Position numbers and translations under genes: made by a program | Notes under the pieces: generated by a model | Seen by the model: the letters and a program-made list of their open reading frames with translations, nothing else | Told to the model about the DNA's origin: nothing | Databases searched by the model: none | NCBI RefSeq assembly: GCF_004337985.1 | Contig: NC_043744.1 | Location: forward strand, 2,888,408 to 2,952,407 | Direction: 5' to 3' | DNA: 64,000 bases | Source: Pyricularia pennisetigena | Lineage: Eukaryota > Ascomycota > Sordariomycetes > Magnaporthales > Pyriculariaceae | Shown here: positions 10,974 to 22,700 of the stretch, one piece after another | Numbering within the stretch: position 1 is the stretch's first letter | How the letters are laid out: every line of letters begins with the position of its first letter

Positions 10974-11510
10974 GCTGACGTTGTGAGGGGCTGTTTGATG
11001 CCAACTAGAGGTTAGATTCGAATCTTCCAAGGTCAGGATAAGCTTTGCTTCAATCCATTAATGTCGCTGGTAAAGAAGTGGAATTTGGATATATTCACCT
11101 CAAAGCTCCTAAAGTAGCCAAGAATAGCAATGTACAAGCACTTGTATTCTTTAATTTCGGGATTTAGATAGTCTTTGTGTTGTGTTGCATCCAGGAGTGA
11201 GTCTTGGACAAGGTGGGTGACTCTCCAGATGTAACACACCCCAATGCCGAGTTGCCCCGCTTTGCAGATTTCCTATCATGCCGTGCAGGGGTTCCGGCAA
11301 CCGTGAAAGTGGATACATCCCCGCACGACGTGGGCAGGGGGATCAAGAGGGAAAAAAAAAAAAAAAAAAATGGGAACGCGATTGGCAACTCCGCTCTTTT
11401 GCCGTGAAAACTCAGCGTCCAATAGACCTGGACCCTACATGTCAAAGTCGCTATTCCTTCAACATCCTCCCGAGACCGCAAAGTGCCATGCGGCAATCCT
11501 GAACTCCAAA
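10974..11510. promoter_or_regulatory. Divergent intergenic region between QNS1 and DBP10
   Basis: About 540 bp separate the two start codons, so both promoters must lie here. An A-tract sits near 11351-11369. Small open frames seen in this stretch are not conserved-looking and are probably leader sequence. I cannot point to a specific factor site. Confidence 0.5.
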
Positions 11511-14343
11511 ATGCCCCGTCGCGCCGCTTCCCCAGCTGCCTCTGAGCACGAAGTTGATATCCTAGGCTCTATCTTCGCAAATGACAACGATATCGACGTC
11601 AAGACCAAAGCGAAGAAGCGCACTGGTGGCCATGATGAGATCGATCTTGATATAGACGCACTGCTCAACGGTGCCGAAGATGGCGGCGATGGCGACGATG
11701 AAGCACTCATTGCGCTGCAGCAGGCTGCATCCTTTCGCAAGACGACCAACTTGAAGGGAAAGACAGGCAAGAAGTCGGGTGGATTTCAAGCCATGGGTAA
11801 GAAGATACTTTCCCTGCTCTTCGGAACAAGAACATCCGGCAGTCTCTCTTTCTAGAACCTTTTATTGACCAGCATCTCTAGGCCTAAACCCAAGTCTTCT
11901 TCAAGCGATTACCAGGAAAGGCTTCTCAGTCCCGACACCTATCCAGCGCAAGTCCATACCCTTGATTCTCGACCGCCGCGATGTGGTAGGAATGGCTCGG
12001 ACCGGTTCCGGAAAGACGGCTGCCTTTGTTATACCGATGATAGAGCGCCTCAGGGCTCACAGCCCGCGAGTAGGCGCCAGGGCCCTGATCATGTCGCCTT
12101 CTCGAGAGCTCGCACTGCAAACGCTCAAGGTCGTCAAGGAGTTCGGCAAGGGTACTGATCTGAAAACTGTGTTGCTTGTTGGTGGTGACAGCTTGGAGGA
12201 CCAATTTGGTTTCATGACCACCAACCCGGATATTATCATCGCTACACCCGGTCGATTTCTTCATCTCAAGGTCGAGATGTCGCTCGACCTTTCGTCGATC
12301 AAGTACGTCGTCTTTGATGAGGCCGATCGACTATTCGAAATGGGTTTCGCAACTCAACTCACTGAGATTCTACATTCTTTGCCTCCCTCTCGCCAGACTC
12401 TGCTCTTTTCCGCCACCTTGCCGAGGTCGCTTGTCGAGTTCGCCAGGGCCGGCCTTCAGGACCCTAGTTTGGTGCGCCTTGATGCTGAGACAAAGATCTC
12501 GCCGGATCTTGAGAGTGCCTTCTTTTCAGTGAAAGGCGCGGAGAAGGAGGGTGCGCTTCTTCACATATTGCAGGATGTTATCAAGATGCCGACAGGGACA
12601 CCAGAAGGGTTCAAGGAGGATAAGGATGAGAGCTCCAAGAAGAGGAAGCGAGGACCCGATCGTCCTAACCCAAAGGAGAAGCCGACGGAGCATTCAACTA
12701 TTATCTTCACAGCAACAAAGTTCCATGTTGAGTATCTCACCTCGATACTCATCCAGGCCGGATACGCCGTCTCCCATGCTTATGGTGCGCTGGACCAAAC
12801 CGCAAGAAAGATTCAGGTTGAAGATTTCCGGAGGGGCAAGACGAACATCTTAGTGGTTACGGACGTCGCCGCACGAGGTATTGATATTCCTGTTCTGGCA
12901 AACGTTATCAACTATGACTTTTGCGACCAGCCCAAGATCTTTGTACATCGCGTTGGAAGAACAGCCCGTGCAGGGCAGAAGGGATGGAGTTACAGCCTGG
13001 TGGCTGATATCGACGCTCCATATCTGCTGGATCTGCAGCTTTTCTTGGGAAGGAGACTTGTGGTCGGCCAGGATACCTCGGCGGGCGCAAACTTCGCCTC
13101 GGACGTTGTGCTGGGAGCATTACAACGGAATCCAGTCGAAACGAACGTTGAGTGGGTGGAGAAAGTGGTACAGGAATCACACGATATTGCCATGATGCGG
13201 AGCGTGGTCGCAAAAGCTCAGAAGCAATACTTGCGAACTCGGGTCTCTGCGTCAAGTCAAAGTGCGAAGAGGGCAAGAGAGCTCACGGCTTCCAGAGCGT
13301 GGTCACAACCCCACTTGATTTTCGGTATAAACACAGACGATACCGAGGCACTCCGCGTGGAAATGCTTGCTAAGATTAGCAGCTTCAAGCCTCAAGAGAC
13401 AGTGTTTGAGATTGGCCATGGAGGGAAAGGCACAATATCCGAGGCCGTCGAGGTTATGAAGCAGTTGAGGAAAAGAGCGCCCGTCAGGAAATCTAAGACG
13501 GACAAGGACGCTGATGACGAGGACGAGGATGTGCCGGCCATCAAACGTGCAAAGTCGGATGACAGCAGTGACGATGACGCTTCATTCGACGAGGAAGACG
13601 ACTTTGGTGCTGTAAACGACGAGTCCGATGAAGAACTTGAGGTCACAGTTTCCAACAACGCCGACTCGGCAAAGAATGCTTCTGCGTGGAGGGACTCTGA
13701 GCATTTCATGACCTACACGCCTCGTCAATCCAACGTGGCAGAGGAGCGTGGTTACGGTGTAAATGCCGGATCCAATGGGGCTAACTTCCTCGAAGCCGCG
13801 CGTGACGTAGCAATGGACATTGCCAACGACGAAAAGTCAACTTCATTTGGCGCACCCACCCGGACGACGATGCGATGGGACAAAAAGAACGCCAAGTACG
13901 TGTCACGCGTACACGACGAGGACGGCAGCCGCGGCAACACCAAGATGATTCGCGGAGAGAGCGGTGTCAAGATTGCCGCCAGCTTCAAAAGCGGTCGTTT
14001 CGACAGGTGGCGCAAGGACAACCGGCTGGGCAAGCTGCCTGGTGTCGGCGAAGCTGAGACCGGGCTTCCCAGAGGCATGGGTGGTGGTGGTTTCGGTGGA
14101 GGTGGCCGCCGTTTCAACCACAAGCGTGAGGATGCGCCGAAGGAAGCTGACAAATTCCGTGATGACTATTACGTACGAAAGAAGCGTGTTGCTGAGGCCA
14201 AGGAGAAGAGAATTGGCAAGTTCAGGGATGGCGAAGGCAGCAAGCGGGAGATCAAGAACAATGATGACATCCGCAAGGCACGCAAGATCAAAGAGCTCAA
14301 GATGCGGAAGAATGCACGTCCGTCAAGGAAGAAGAAGAATTAA
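11511..14343 (+). CDS. DBP10: ATP-dependent RNA helicase Dbp10 (DDX54 family)
   Basis: Nucleolar DEAD-box helicase needed for 60S ribosomal subunit assembly. Exons are 11511-11796 and 11882-14343, joined across an 85-nt intron (donor GTAAGA, acceptor CTCTAG). The joined frame gives 915 aa, usual for fungal Dbp10. After an acidic N-terminus comes the Q-motif (FSVPTPIQ), Walker A ARTGSGKT at about 134-141, motif Ib region with TPGR, DEAD at about 241-244, SAT at about 272-274, and motif [13 protein letters not shown] Lys-rich insertion (about residues 330-350) interrupts the helicase C domain, as in other fungal Dbp10 proteins. An acidic stretch (about 620-665), then a DBP10CT-like segment, a Gly-rich run and a basic Lys/Arg tail end the protein. 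Start at 11511 was chosen because MPRRAASPA is followed by family-like sequence and lies closest to the domain. Confidence 0.95.
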
Positions 14344-14733
14344 TTTACTGCAGACACATACTGTAAATAAATGCTATGACGCCAAAATAACCAAGCAACC
14401 CAAATATGCTATCTGATGTCTGATAATAATCCCACATCCAAAAGTCGTGCCCAATGCTTCCAATTCCCAACAGGCAGTGATGCTGCTTATGTAATCTTCA
14501 AGTCGGTAACGTTGAAATGAGGCTTATCTCCGCTTATCGTAGCCTCATCCCGCACTCTTCAAGTCGCGGCTTCCTTGACACCAGACCAAGGTATCTGGGG
14601 GTAGTTGCGCGTCAAGTCATCACGGCACCAGCATCGACAAAATCACTGCGCTTTTCTCTACTAAGTCTTTTGAGGAAAACTCTACGGTTGCGGGTCTACA
14701 ACCCAAAGAAAAGACGCCTTACCAGTTGACGAA
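14344..14733. other. Intergenic, DBP10 3' flank and J-protein promoter
   Basis: A 390-bp gap between two genes on the same strand. It must hold the DBP10 polyadenylation region and the promoter of the next gene. No further feature is recognisable. Confidence 0.4.
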
Positions 14734-15484
14734 ATGGCTAGCACAGACAAGCCCGCCGATGATCGCGATGCGCTCGACATTCTAGAGGCAGAAACCAAGG
14801 AGGCAACCAAGGATACCGAAATCAACCGGATTCTCAATGCCTTCCGCCTCGATGCGTGAGTTATAATCACCAAACAAGAACCCAAGACTTGTCTTGATGT
14901 CTTTGGCATAGTAACGAATTCGTCATTAACATACCCGCTATTGTTCCTTCTGCAGGTATGCCGTCCTCGGCCTGCAGCCAGGCGTGCCTGAATCCGACAT
15001 CAAGATCACCTACCGCAAAAAGTCTCTCCTGATCCACCCAGATAAAACGCGAAACCCGCTGGCGCCCGAGGCGTTCGACCGCCTCAAGAAGGCACAGACG
15101 GAACTGATGGACGAGAAGCACCGGGCGCTGCTGGATGAGGCCATCTCGGACGCGCGGATGCTGGTGCTGCGCGACAAGAAGTGGACGGTCGACAGCCCGG
15201 AGCTCAAGACGGACGAGTTTAAGAAGCTGTGGGCGGACAAGACAAAGTATGTGCTGATCGAGAACGAGCAGCGGCGCAGGAGACAGCTCAAGGGCCAGAT
15301 GCAGGAGGAGGGCAGGCAGCAGCGCAAGGAGGAGGCCGAGATCGAAGAGCGGAAGCGCAAGAGGCAGCACGATCAGGATTGGGAGGCGACAAGGGATCAG
15401 CGCATCAGCAGCTGGAGGCAGTTTTCGCAGAAGAAGTCGGGCGAGTCGAGTAAGAAGAAGAAGAAGTTGAAGCCTATTGGTTAA
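14734..15484 (+). CDS. DnaJ-domain protein, DNAJC8 / Spf31 type (spliceosome-associated)
   Basis: Exons are 14734-14855 and 14956-15484, with a 100-nt intron (GTGAGT to TGCAG), giving 216 aa. A short acidic N-terminus leads into a J domain starting at YAVLGL (residue 42), with the Hsp70-stimulating HPD at 68-70. The rest is a Lys/Arg/Glu/Gln-rich helical tail ending in a poly-Lys cluster, consistent with nuclear localisation. The order (J domain near the N-terminus, then a highly charged tail of about 110 residues) matches human DNAJC8 and fission yeast Spf31, which are found in spliceosomal complexes. There is no signal peptide, Gly/Phe region or zinc finger, so it is not a general Ydj1-type chaperone. 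The start is the only ATG that keeps the acidic leader in frame with the J domain. Confidence 0.85.
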
Positions 15485-15966
15485 GAACGAGGAAGGCGAT
15501 GTCGGTGGAGCCAACGTAAAACGGGACTCGGGCAGACTACCCAGAGCCTTCATTTGGCGATGGCAGTCATCAAAGGGGTTAACTCGGTGTTCCAAATCGG
15601 GGGATGCCGGCAGATGGACATACGGATCCGATTACCACATTGTTTTTGATCCCCGAGAGCAGACGGAGATGGATGATGGGGGAGCTACGTGAGTTCTAAT
15701 ATCGAATCAATTCCTGACAACCCCCCCTGACCGACATGTCACAGGCATTCCACTATTCTAAGTGGCAATAGTTTTTTGTTTGGCTCCCTGCAACGGTCGT
15801 AGTCGGCATCCGAGGCATAACAAAAGAAAAACGCGTGCGAACTCGGCATGCCCTGGCAAGTTCTGTCATAGTAGCTACGTTTCTTGGATGCCACGACAAA
15901 GAATCTCGGGTCCAACGGAAGTTGACATGGCAAGATGGTCAGCGCTAGCGCGTCGCCCATGATCAC
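15485..15966. other. Intergenic, left flank of the transposon
   Basis: Ordinary-composition sequence between the J-protein gene and the AT-rich element. No gene is supported. Confidence 0.4.
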
Positions 15967-15968
15967 TA

Positions 15969-16011
15969 CAGTGGGTGACCCAGAAGTGGACATGCCCCTG
16001 AAGTGGACACC
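15969..16011 (+). repeat. Left terminal inverted repeat
   Basis: Begins CAGTGGGTGACCCA and holds the 8-mer AGTGGACA twice. It matches the reverse complement of 17810-17852 with two mismatches in 43 bp. Its GC content is normal, unlike the interior of the element. Confidence 0.9.
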
Positions 16012-16019
16012 CTCCCGAA

Positions 16020-17746
16020 GAACTGCCATGAAAACAACGAATATGCAATTGATCGTTTTTCCGCAGTAAATCGCAATAAAACCTATATTTATTAATTCGC
16101 AGAAAACTCCTCTACATTATAATCCAAAAATAAAACCGTAAATCCCTGGTCCTAATCCTAATTTCGGTATTGTTGCCGGATTTTAACCTCCATGGCCGCC
16201 CTTTTCTAATCCAAACCGTAAACCGCTTCCTATATACCGGTTTGCTTATAAAAGGAATTTTGGGCTTCGCGGCGCACGCGTTTTTTAAGTGCAAGTTTGA
16301 AAATTTTAATTTTTTCGTTTAACCGTTTATTTTCGGAGGTAAAATTCGCGATTTAAGCAATTTAATAATCCATGGTTTTAAATATTTTTTGTACAAAATT
16401 AGCCAAATTTTTTTTGTATTCGTTTAACCGGCCTGTTATTTGCATAACCTGTTTTTTAATATTTTAGGAGGTTTTTGGGGTCCCGAAAATAACGTTAACC
16501 ATATTTTAATCCGAATTACGGTTAAAAATCGTTATTTGGGTAATTTTTAGGTTAGGATTTATTATTCGATCCGGAATTAATATTTAAAGGGGTATTACCG
16601 GCCAAATCCCGGTTTTGCGGAAACCGGAAATTATATTGCGAACCGATAAACCGGTTACAAAGGCGTTTCAATAAGCGGTAAAAAACCGTTTTCGTTATTT
16701 AAACGTAATAATATTTAACGACGTAAAAAATTTTATATATTACCGGTAATAGGTTTTAATAAAGTTAAAAATAAAAACATTTAACGGTTAAATAAAATAT
16801 AAGCTGTAAATAGGTAAATATTCGAGGAAAACCCTATTTTTAAACGTTTTAAATATAAATTTAGCTAATTAATACGTTAAAATTTAATTTAATACCAATA
16901 ACCGCCATTTTATATTAATATTTGGTTTCGTTTTAAGCAAAAAAACCTGTTTTAACCATTTAAAAGCGATTTTAAAATTAAACCAGCCCGTGGGAGTCGA
17001 ATTATACGCCTAATTTTTAATATTAGGTGGAAATTATTGCGTTTATAAAATATTACCCATTTGGATTACGGTTGGGGTAAATTTTTTTTTTTTATAATTA
17101 CCGCCTCGATAATCGACGCCCAAATAATATTTAACGTATATATAATTTTAATTTAATTCCGGCGTTTTACGAAAAATAAACCGTATATTTTTCCGGCCGT
17201 TATATCGCCTTATTGGAAACCGTATTCGTTTATATTTATAATATATTTGGGTTTAATTTCGAATTCGGTAATTATTCGTTAGTATTAATTATAAAACGCC
17301 CGGATCGATTCGGTCGTAGTTTTTTTAATTCGCGCACCCTCCAAAAAAATCCCGGATTTGGTTTTAATATTTTTATTACGGCGTAAAAAACCGGCCAACC
17401 AACGTTTACCGAAAGCGTTTACGCGTTTTTTCGGCGGTATTAGAAAAAAAGCGAAATTTTTAATTATTTGGTGCGTGGGCGCTTTTCCAGCGAATTTTTC
17501 GACTTCGATCCAGCGGTTAACGAATTTTTCCTGTTCGTTAAAAAGTAATTAATACGGTTTATGGGTTTGTTTTCGATCGAAAACGCCGTTAAGGCGACGT
17601 ATAAGGGTGGTTTTTGGTACGGCCCACTGCGCGGCCGTTTTATTTTTCGAAGTGCCTGATTTTACGGTTTTAACCGCCTGGGTAAGCCTAAACTCCAAAT
17701 TTCTCGGTATTACGGCTTTTTTCGGCTTCAAAAACGCGTTATTTGC
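16020..17746 (-). pseudogene. Inactivated Fot1/pogo transposase
   Basis: Read on the minus strand from about 17746. The N-terminal part (17746-17540) is a Psq-type helix-turn-helix with KNKTAAQWAVPKTTLIRRL. Next (17540-17340) comes a CENP-B/Tc5-like HTH stretch with EQEKFVNRWIEVE and GKRWLAGFLRRN. Then follows the DDE region with IKTKSGIFLEGARI. At about 17219-17245 the first catalytic aspartate context reads NINEYG where the family has N-x-D-E-x-G: Asp (GAT/GAC) has become Asn (AAT/AAC), a G-to-A change in RIP style. Family-like words such as WASIIEA persist near 17110. Multiple TAA/TAG stops interrupt the frame, most from Gln or Trp codons. The product cannot be made. Confidence 0.85.
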
Positions 17747-17809
17747 GGTGCGTTGTCGCGTTGAAGTAGGTGGGTTGTGTTGAGGATGCTAGAGATTGCT
17801 AACAAAACA

Positions 17810-17852
17810 GGTGTCCACTTCAGGTGCATGTCCACTTGTGGGTCACCCACTG
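17810..17852 (-). repeat. Right terminal inverted repeat
   Basis: Ends in TGGGTCACCCACTG and pairs with 15969-16011. TA follows directly, completing the duplication of the insertion site. Confidence 0.9.
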
Positions 17853-17854
17853 TA

Positions 17855-19247
17855 GAACCAAGAACCGTAGTGGCTGGAACAGCAAGCCTATTACGAAGAT
17901 GTACTCTAATGACGTGGGCGTGTTCCGCCAGGGCGTGGAGTGCTTGGGGCCACGAACAGGACGGGCTATCTTCGCCATCAACGAGTGTGTTATCTCCGTG
18001 ACGAACCCGGGCGTGAAACGTGACAGCCCATGTCCACAATCGCGAGTCATATGTTTTCGTTTTTGCAATTGTTTTCGAGATCGTGTAAGCAAGTCAAAGG
18101 CAATAACACGGAAGCACGACAATCAAAAGATCCCACAGGCCCACAGGAGCGTAAACGACAAATCGCATACCTGCCAAAAGTGGGGGACAAAAAGAAGGAG
18201 CTCAACATAGCTTCATGGTTTGTGACCGTCCAAACTACCTGCCAAAAAAAAAAAAAAAATCTATCAAGAAAAGTAAAAGAGTCAGAATGATTGTGTTTTA
18301 ATATATTTGCAACCTGTTATTCTATTCTTCATTCCCCAACATTATTGGAAGTGATTTGGGAGATCATTCATAAGCTCTTGTGGATGCTTCAGTGATATTA
18401 GCCCTATGCAGTCAGTTCTTTTCTGTCCCCCACTTTTGCTGTGAACGTGGTTTGTCAGTCTTGAACGGCGGTGAAGTTGTCCTTGGATGAGTGTGGATTG
18501 CTGTAGTGTGGGGTGGTTTTTTTTCGGGGCGACATTTGATATCGGCACTGAAGAATTTGAATTATCAGTACGTAGGTATTTCCACCTGATCCGGTCCATG
18601 GTGGGATGGACCCTTCGTATTGAGGAGCAAATGAGGATGGGCAGAAGTTATTCCAATGGTAGTCGAATGCTGTGATGCTGCTATCTTGTTTAAGAGAGTT
18701 AGGCAAATCTTGAATTAATTCTCTTCAAAAATTGATAGACTCATATCTTGTTGTAAATCATCTGTTCGTTGGCCAACAATCACCTCGGAAGGCCCCTATC
18801 TGTATTTAAAGTCAATGCCCTCGATTTGCATGCAGGAGGGGTTTGGGTCTAGCAAACCCAAGTCTACTTCATTTTTTCACTCTTTCCTGGGAGCCTTCCA
18901 TCACAGCCGTGACAGTTCGACACATGTTGCGCAGAGAGCAATAACAATAAGATGATGCAAAAGTAAAAAGCTAAAAACAGATAAAGGCTGTAAAATAAAC
19001 AAAACCAGTTCCGGGTATTTCGAAGATGCAACCCGCTTCCTCGCACAAACGCCAAGCCAGAATAACATCCCTTCTCGTCCCAATGCCTCGCCGGCGCGTG
19101 CGCAATGCAAGATCTCGTCGTTCTCATTGTTTTTTTTTTCTTCGTGTCTCTTCTCATCCCGTGTCTGTGCATATCTATAGCGATCAGACCGCCAAGCCTT
19201 CAGCTTTAGATTGCTGGCGAGTTGTTGAACACGAGCCGAAACTAGCC
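17855..19247. other. Intergenic, right flank of the transposon
   Basis: Apart from the inverted repeat at 18175-18438 and an A-tract near 18245-18259, I see no gene. A short palindrome (GGGTTTG and CAAACCC arms) lies near 18839-18859. Confidence 0.4.
18175..18438. repeat. 15-bp inverted repeat pair enclosing 234 bp (possible MITE or hairpin)
   Basis: CAAAAGTGGGGGACA at 18175-18189 is the exact reverse complement of 18424-18438. An adjoining AAAAGAA/TTCTTTT match extends the similarity with one inserted base. No TA or other clear target-site duplication flanks the pair, so a MITE origin is only a guess. It lies 320 bp from the Fot1-like element, but its ends differ in sequence from that element's. 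Confidence 0.45.
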
Positions 19248-19759
19248 TCATGTCGACTTGGTGGAAGAGGCACCGCTGGAGCTCCCCGACGACACAGACG
19301 AACCAGAGTTGATGCGCTGGGCCTTGACGCGATCACTAGAAAAATTCAAATGCCATGTCAGTCTCGTCCAAACCATCCCAGGCAGGTTCGGCACAAACAA
19401 GGTTTTTGTTGTTGGTGCTTATTGGTCGCTAGGCCGCTCAGAACTTGGCCTTTGATCGGCAAACTTTGGCTTGGCAAACAAATGCCAAGAGAAACGGGAT
19501 TCTCTGGGCGCATTTTATTTTTTTATTTTTTTATTTTTTATAAAGGTCTTCCAAAGGAGGCCTGGTGCCGTTGCTTATTTGGGTGTCTGCAAGGGGGTGT
19601 GGGGGAAGAACAACAGACTCAGACAAATATCACTTACTATGCGGCGCGGTCAGAGTGGACGACAGCCTTCCATGTTGCACCACCAGCCTTGATCTTGAAC
19701 TCGCAAGGGCGGCTGTCGAGGACGGATTTGAGGTCGTTGGTGGAGGTTTGGTGAGGCAT
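19248..19759 (-). CDS. Small uncharacterised protein, 69 aa, two exons
   Basis: Exon 1 runs from the ATG at 19759 to 19638 and exon 2 from 19335 to the TGA at 19248-19250. The intron is 302 nt, with donor GTAAGT and acceptor TTTTTCTAG. The joined frame (122 + 88 nt) gives 69 residues. The first half is a compact, well-formed segment containing SRPCEFKIKAGGATWKAVV, then DRAAYDRVKAQR across the splice junction. The last 20 residues are almost all Ser, Gly, Ala and Thr. There is no signal peptide or membrane segment. Splicing restores a smooth reading frame through the junction (A-A-Y-D-R-V), which is strong support that the gene is real. I do not know its function. It resembles small, abundantly expressed fungal proteins, but that is an impression. 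Confidence 0.75.
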
Positions 19760-22700
19760 CTTGATGGCGGTAGTAGGTTGTGTATTTGGGTTGAAAGTGT
19801 TCGACTATTATTGGAGAGTGTGGTTCAGAGAACGGCTCCTTTGTAACTTGAATCTGCGAGAAATGATTTATATGCCCCTGGTAGTGTCTTTTAAGATTGG
19901 TGTGGAGGAACTAGAAAGGAGAAGGAGGGGAGGGCAGGAACTCGGCTTCTTATATTCATTGGAAATCGCTCACAGTGTGATGCTATTCCGCGGGCCCTCA
20001 AAACGTGATATGAAGGGCTCGATCGAACCTTGAGACTGGGGTTGGGTAGGGTCCAAAGGGGTACGTACTGGACTGGTTTCTAGGTACTTTTTACCTACGG
20101 AGAAGGGAAGAAAGGGGGTGAGCCTAGGCAGATCGCCATTTTTGGGAGGTGCAGCATTCGTTGAGTCGTTACCAAGGCGGTAGAAGCACGACGTATTGTT
20201 GTTGCCATCCAAATTGGGTTTGGCCAGCTTTCCCCGGAAATGTTTGCCATGTCACTTTATTATCCAAAGTCGGATGAGTGGTTTTTTTCCTCCTGCATCC
20301 TCTCCCTGGAGGTACCCGGGAAAGCCCTACCGTTTCCATTACTTTTGCATTTCAAGTTCCCACAGAATCTATCGATAGACGCCCCACCGGCAGGCCAGTC
20401 CTGTCCGCCACACCTTGCTACGCATTATCTAGCATTAATAAACAGGCAGCTCTTTATCACAGTACGTACCGTAGAAGTACTTTTTTTGCTATTGCACACC
20501 AAGCTTGCCCCAGGTACATGCGCGGAGTATATACCTGCTAGTTGGCACCGAAGTCCGCATCCGCATCCCTGGTCTCGCGATTCGCCAATCTCGGGGAGGA
20601 TAGCCCGAATCTAATTACATTTGTCAAAACAAGAAGTGTACGTACGGCCAAGACCTTAATGTCGGGGCAAACATTCACCCTTGGGTGCAACATGATGAGC
20701 GGTGATGAAAAAGAAAGTCAAACAAAACACAAAATTGAATAGACTGTACGTACTCACGTACTACTGCAGTTGAGATGCTTGGAGCCAAGACGGCCCAGCT
20801 GCAGAATTTCGCAGGGGTCTGCCAACTTGCCTAGAAGGGAAATTCGACCAGGCTCTTCACTGGCTGTGGCTCTGCGTGAGACAACAGCAAGACAAAATGA
20901 ACGAATCCTCTTGACTTATACCGACATATCCCAGACCCTGCAATAACACCGAAACAACTGTCGGTATCGGACAGTGACATCGATGGGGTGAATAATTTGT
21001 CGTCATTTTGTTCTACTTGAGCAATTGGGATGGTTTTTTTTTTTCTTTTTCTTTTTCGCCTCGCTGATAGTCTTCGAGGCGCAGCGAGGTGATATTGCAA
21101 AATGCCACATTTATACCAAAGCACAAATTTAACAAGGAGCCGTTGATCTACCTGGTTGTCTGCCTAGCTGGTGTAACTTGCATCCAGCAGAGTGGGTGGC
21201 TTTTTCTGGTACAAGTCTAAGCCACTGGTTTGTTTGCTTTACTTTTGCTTCTTTTTAGGCATTTGCCGAATGGCACCTTGCACAACTCGCCACGCCGGCA
21301 GCCGCTGAATAAACAGACTTCAAACCCAGATGAAAATGAAAACAAATGACAGTTGGTTGGGTGACCTCTGCTTCTAGAATCGCCAAGCGCATACAGAGCA
21401 TGAGCTACTCCGAAACTCTATCTAGCATCCCAAGTTCTGGGTGAACACTACATTACCCTGCCCACAGTATCTCACCGGCCAGCCTCACTTCAGTCCGCGC
21501 CCCCGCCCTATCCATATCAATCATCAGTAATCGCCCAACTCTTTGGTCAATTATAACCGCCATCCAGTGTTTGAAACGAGCTGAGAAGATAATGCCGGTA
21601 CACTTTATGGGTTGTCGTCGGTGCGGATCTTGTCCTCAGATCAGACAAGGAACATCGATTGTATCACAACTGTGCGAAAAGATCGATCAAGTCTAGCAGC
21701 ACCCCCACAAAAGTAGTATCAAGGCGCATCAACTTTGTTATTTTTATCAGCCGAAAAGCACATAAGCATTCGTCATGAACGCCTGACAGCACAGCCTTTG
21801 TGCAAGTTTGATTCATCAGGCGTGAAGCGAGCCAAGATTCTTGGCGCGCCTGGTGATGCCCCAACCAACAGCAAATACATGGAGTTACGGCGACAATTGA
21901 GGCTACACGAGCAGCCATGTACCATGCTTTTCATGATTGATCTAGGCCCGGAATCAGTGCCGCCACACGGATTTGCAAAACCACACTCAACCTTGGGGTT
22001 TCAAATTGCGGTTTTGTGAAATACTATCGCGGCATGCCAAGCAAATCGGGTACCTACCGTGTGTTATATGTAATTACTGCGTGTAAACTTTTCATATCCT
22101 TTCGGGCTCCATGGGCAGTCGGCCCTTTACCAGTAGTGCCCTTGATCTCCAGCGCCCAGCCCGATATCGCCCATTGACGTGTCTCCACAACTTACTCGAG
22201 GACCCATGAAGTAAGTTAATTGGAGTTGCATCTGCCCCAACGTGGCTTGCTTGTTCGTTGGTATCTTCAACTTCTCCATTAACACGGACCGATAATTCTC
22301 CATTGCACAGCATTTTGCCGTATGGTAGATTCCACCCGCCAGACTGGCAGATGGCCCAAGATCTACATACATACTTCGTACTTGATTGACTCTTGGATGG
22401 GGGCGAGCCCTCTTGAATCGAGTTGGCACTCGCCTTCGCCGGCAAGAATTCTGATTCTCCAATGTCGGCAAAGGGACCATCGGCAGAAAAGCAGCAAGGA
22501 GCAGCTTGACCCGATAACCCGCCACCCGCCCTTTTAGTTTGCTGCACGCATTCATACACCACCAATGGTTGCTCCATAGGTGACCCATGCCCTTTGGGTG
22601 ACAAGTCATTTGGTGCTGCACTGTTATTCGTCTCTAATGCACGTGAAATGAATTGCTTTTGCTGTTTTCTGAACTACCATCGTGCAGTCGCGCGGTTGGT

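Larger units (their letters stand above)
15969..17852 (-). mobile_element. RIP-degraded Fot1/pogo-type (Tc1/mariner superfamily) DNA transposon
   Basis: The element is 1884 bp and ends in terminal inverted repeats of about 43 bp that differ at only two positions. It is flanked on both sides by TA (15967-15968 and 17853-17854), the target-site duplication of Tc1/mariner elements. Between the repeats the DNA is strongly AT-rich with many TpA steps. The remaining C and G sit mostly in CpG or CpC context, which is the expected outcome of RIP (CpA to TpA). The minus strand still reads as a Fot1/pogo DDE transposase with numerous stops. The insertion breaks no recognisable gene. Confidence 0.9.

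Noticed and set aside
10974..11030. In-frame 19-residue extension upstream of QNS1
   Set aside because: The extra residues do not match the family, and [12 protein letters not shown] is the expected N-terminus.
15971..15985. GTGGGTGACC resembling the internal promoter of 5S rRNA genes
   Set aside because: The match is short and lies inside a terminal inverted repeat that explains it. No 5S-like sequence surrounds it.
17728..18039. 103-codon minus-strand frame overlapping the transposon end
   Set aside because: It crosses the terminal inverted repeat into flanking DNA and has no domain; a chance frame.
22092..22621. Two overlapping minus-strand frames of 170 and 164 codons
   Set aside because: They overlap in different frames and show no domain, no splice structure and no coding-like periodicity by eye.
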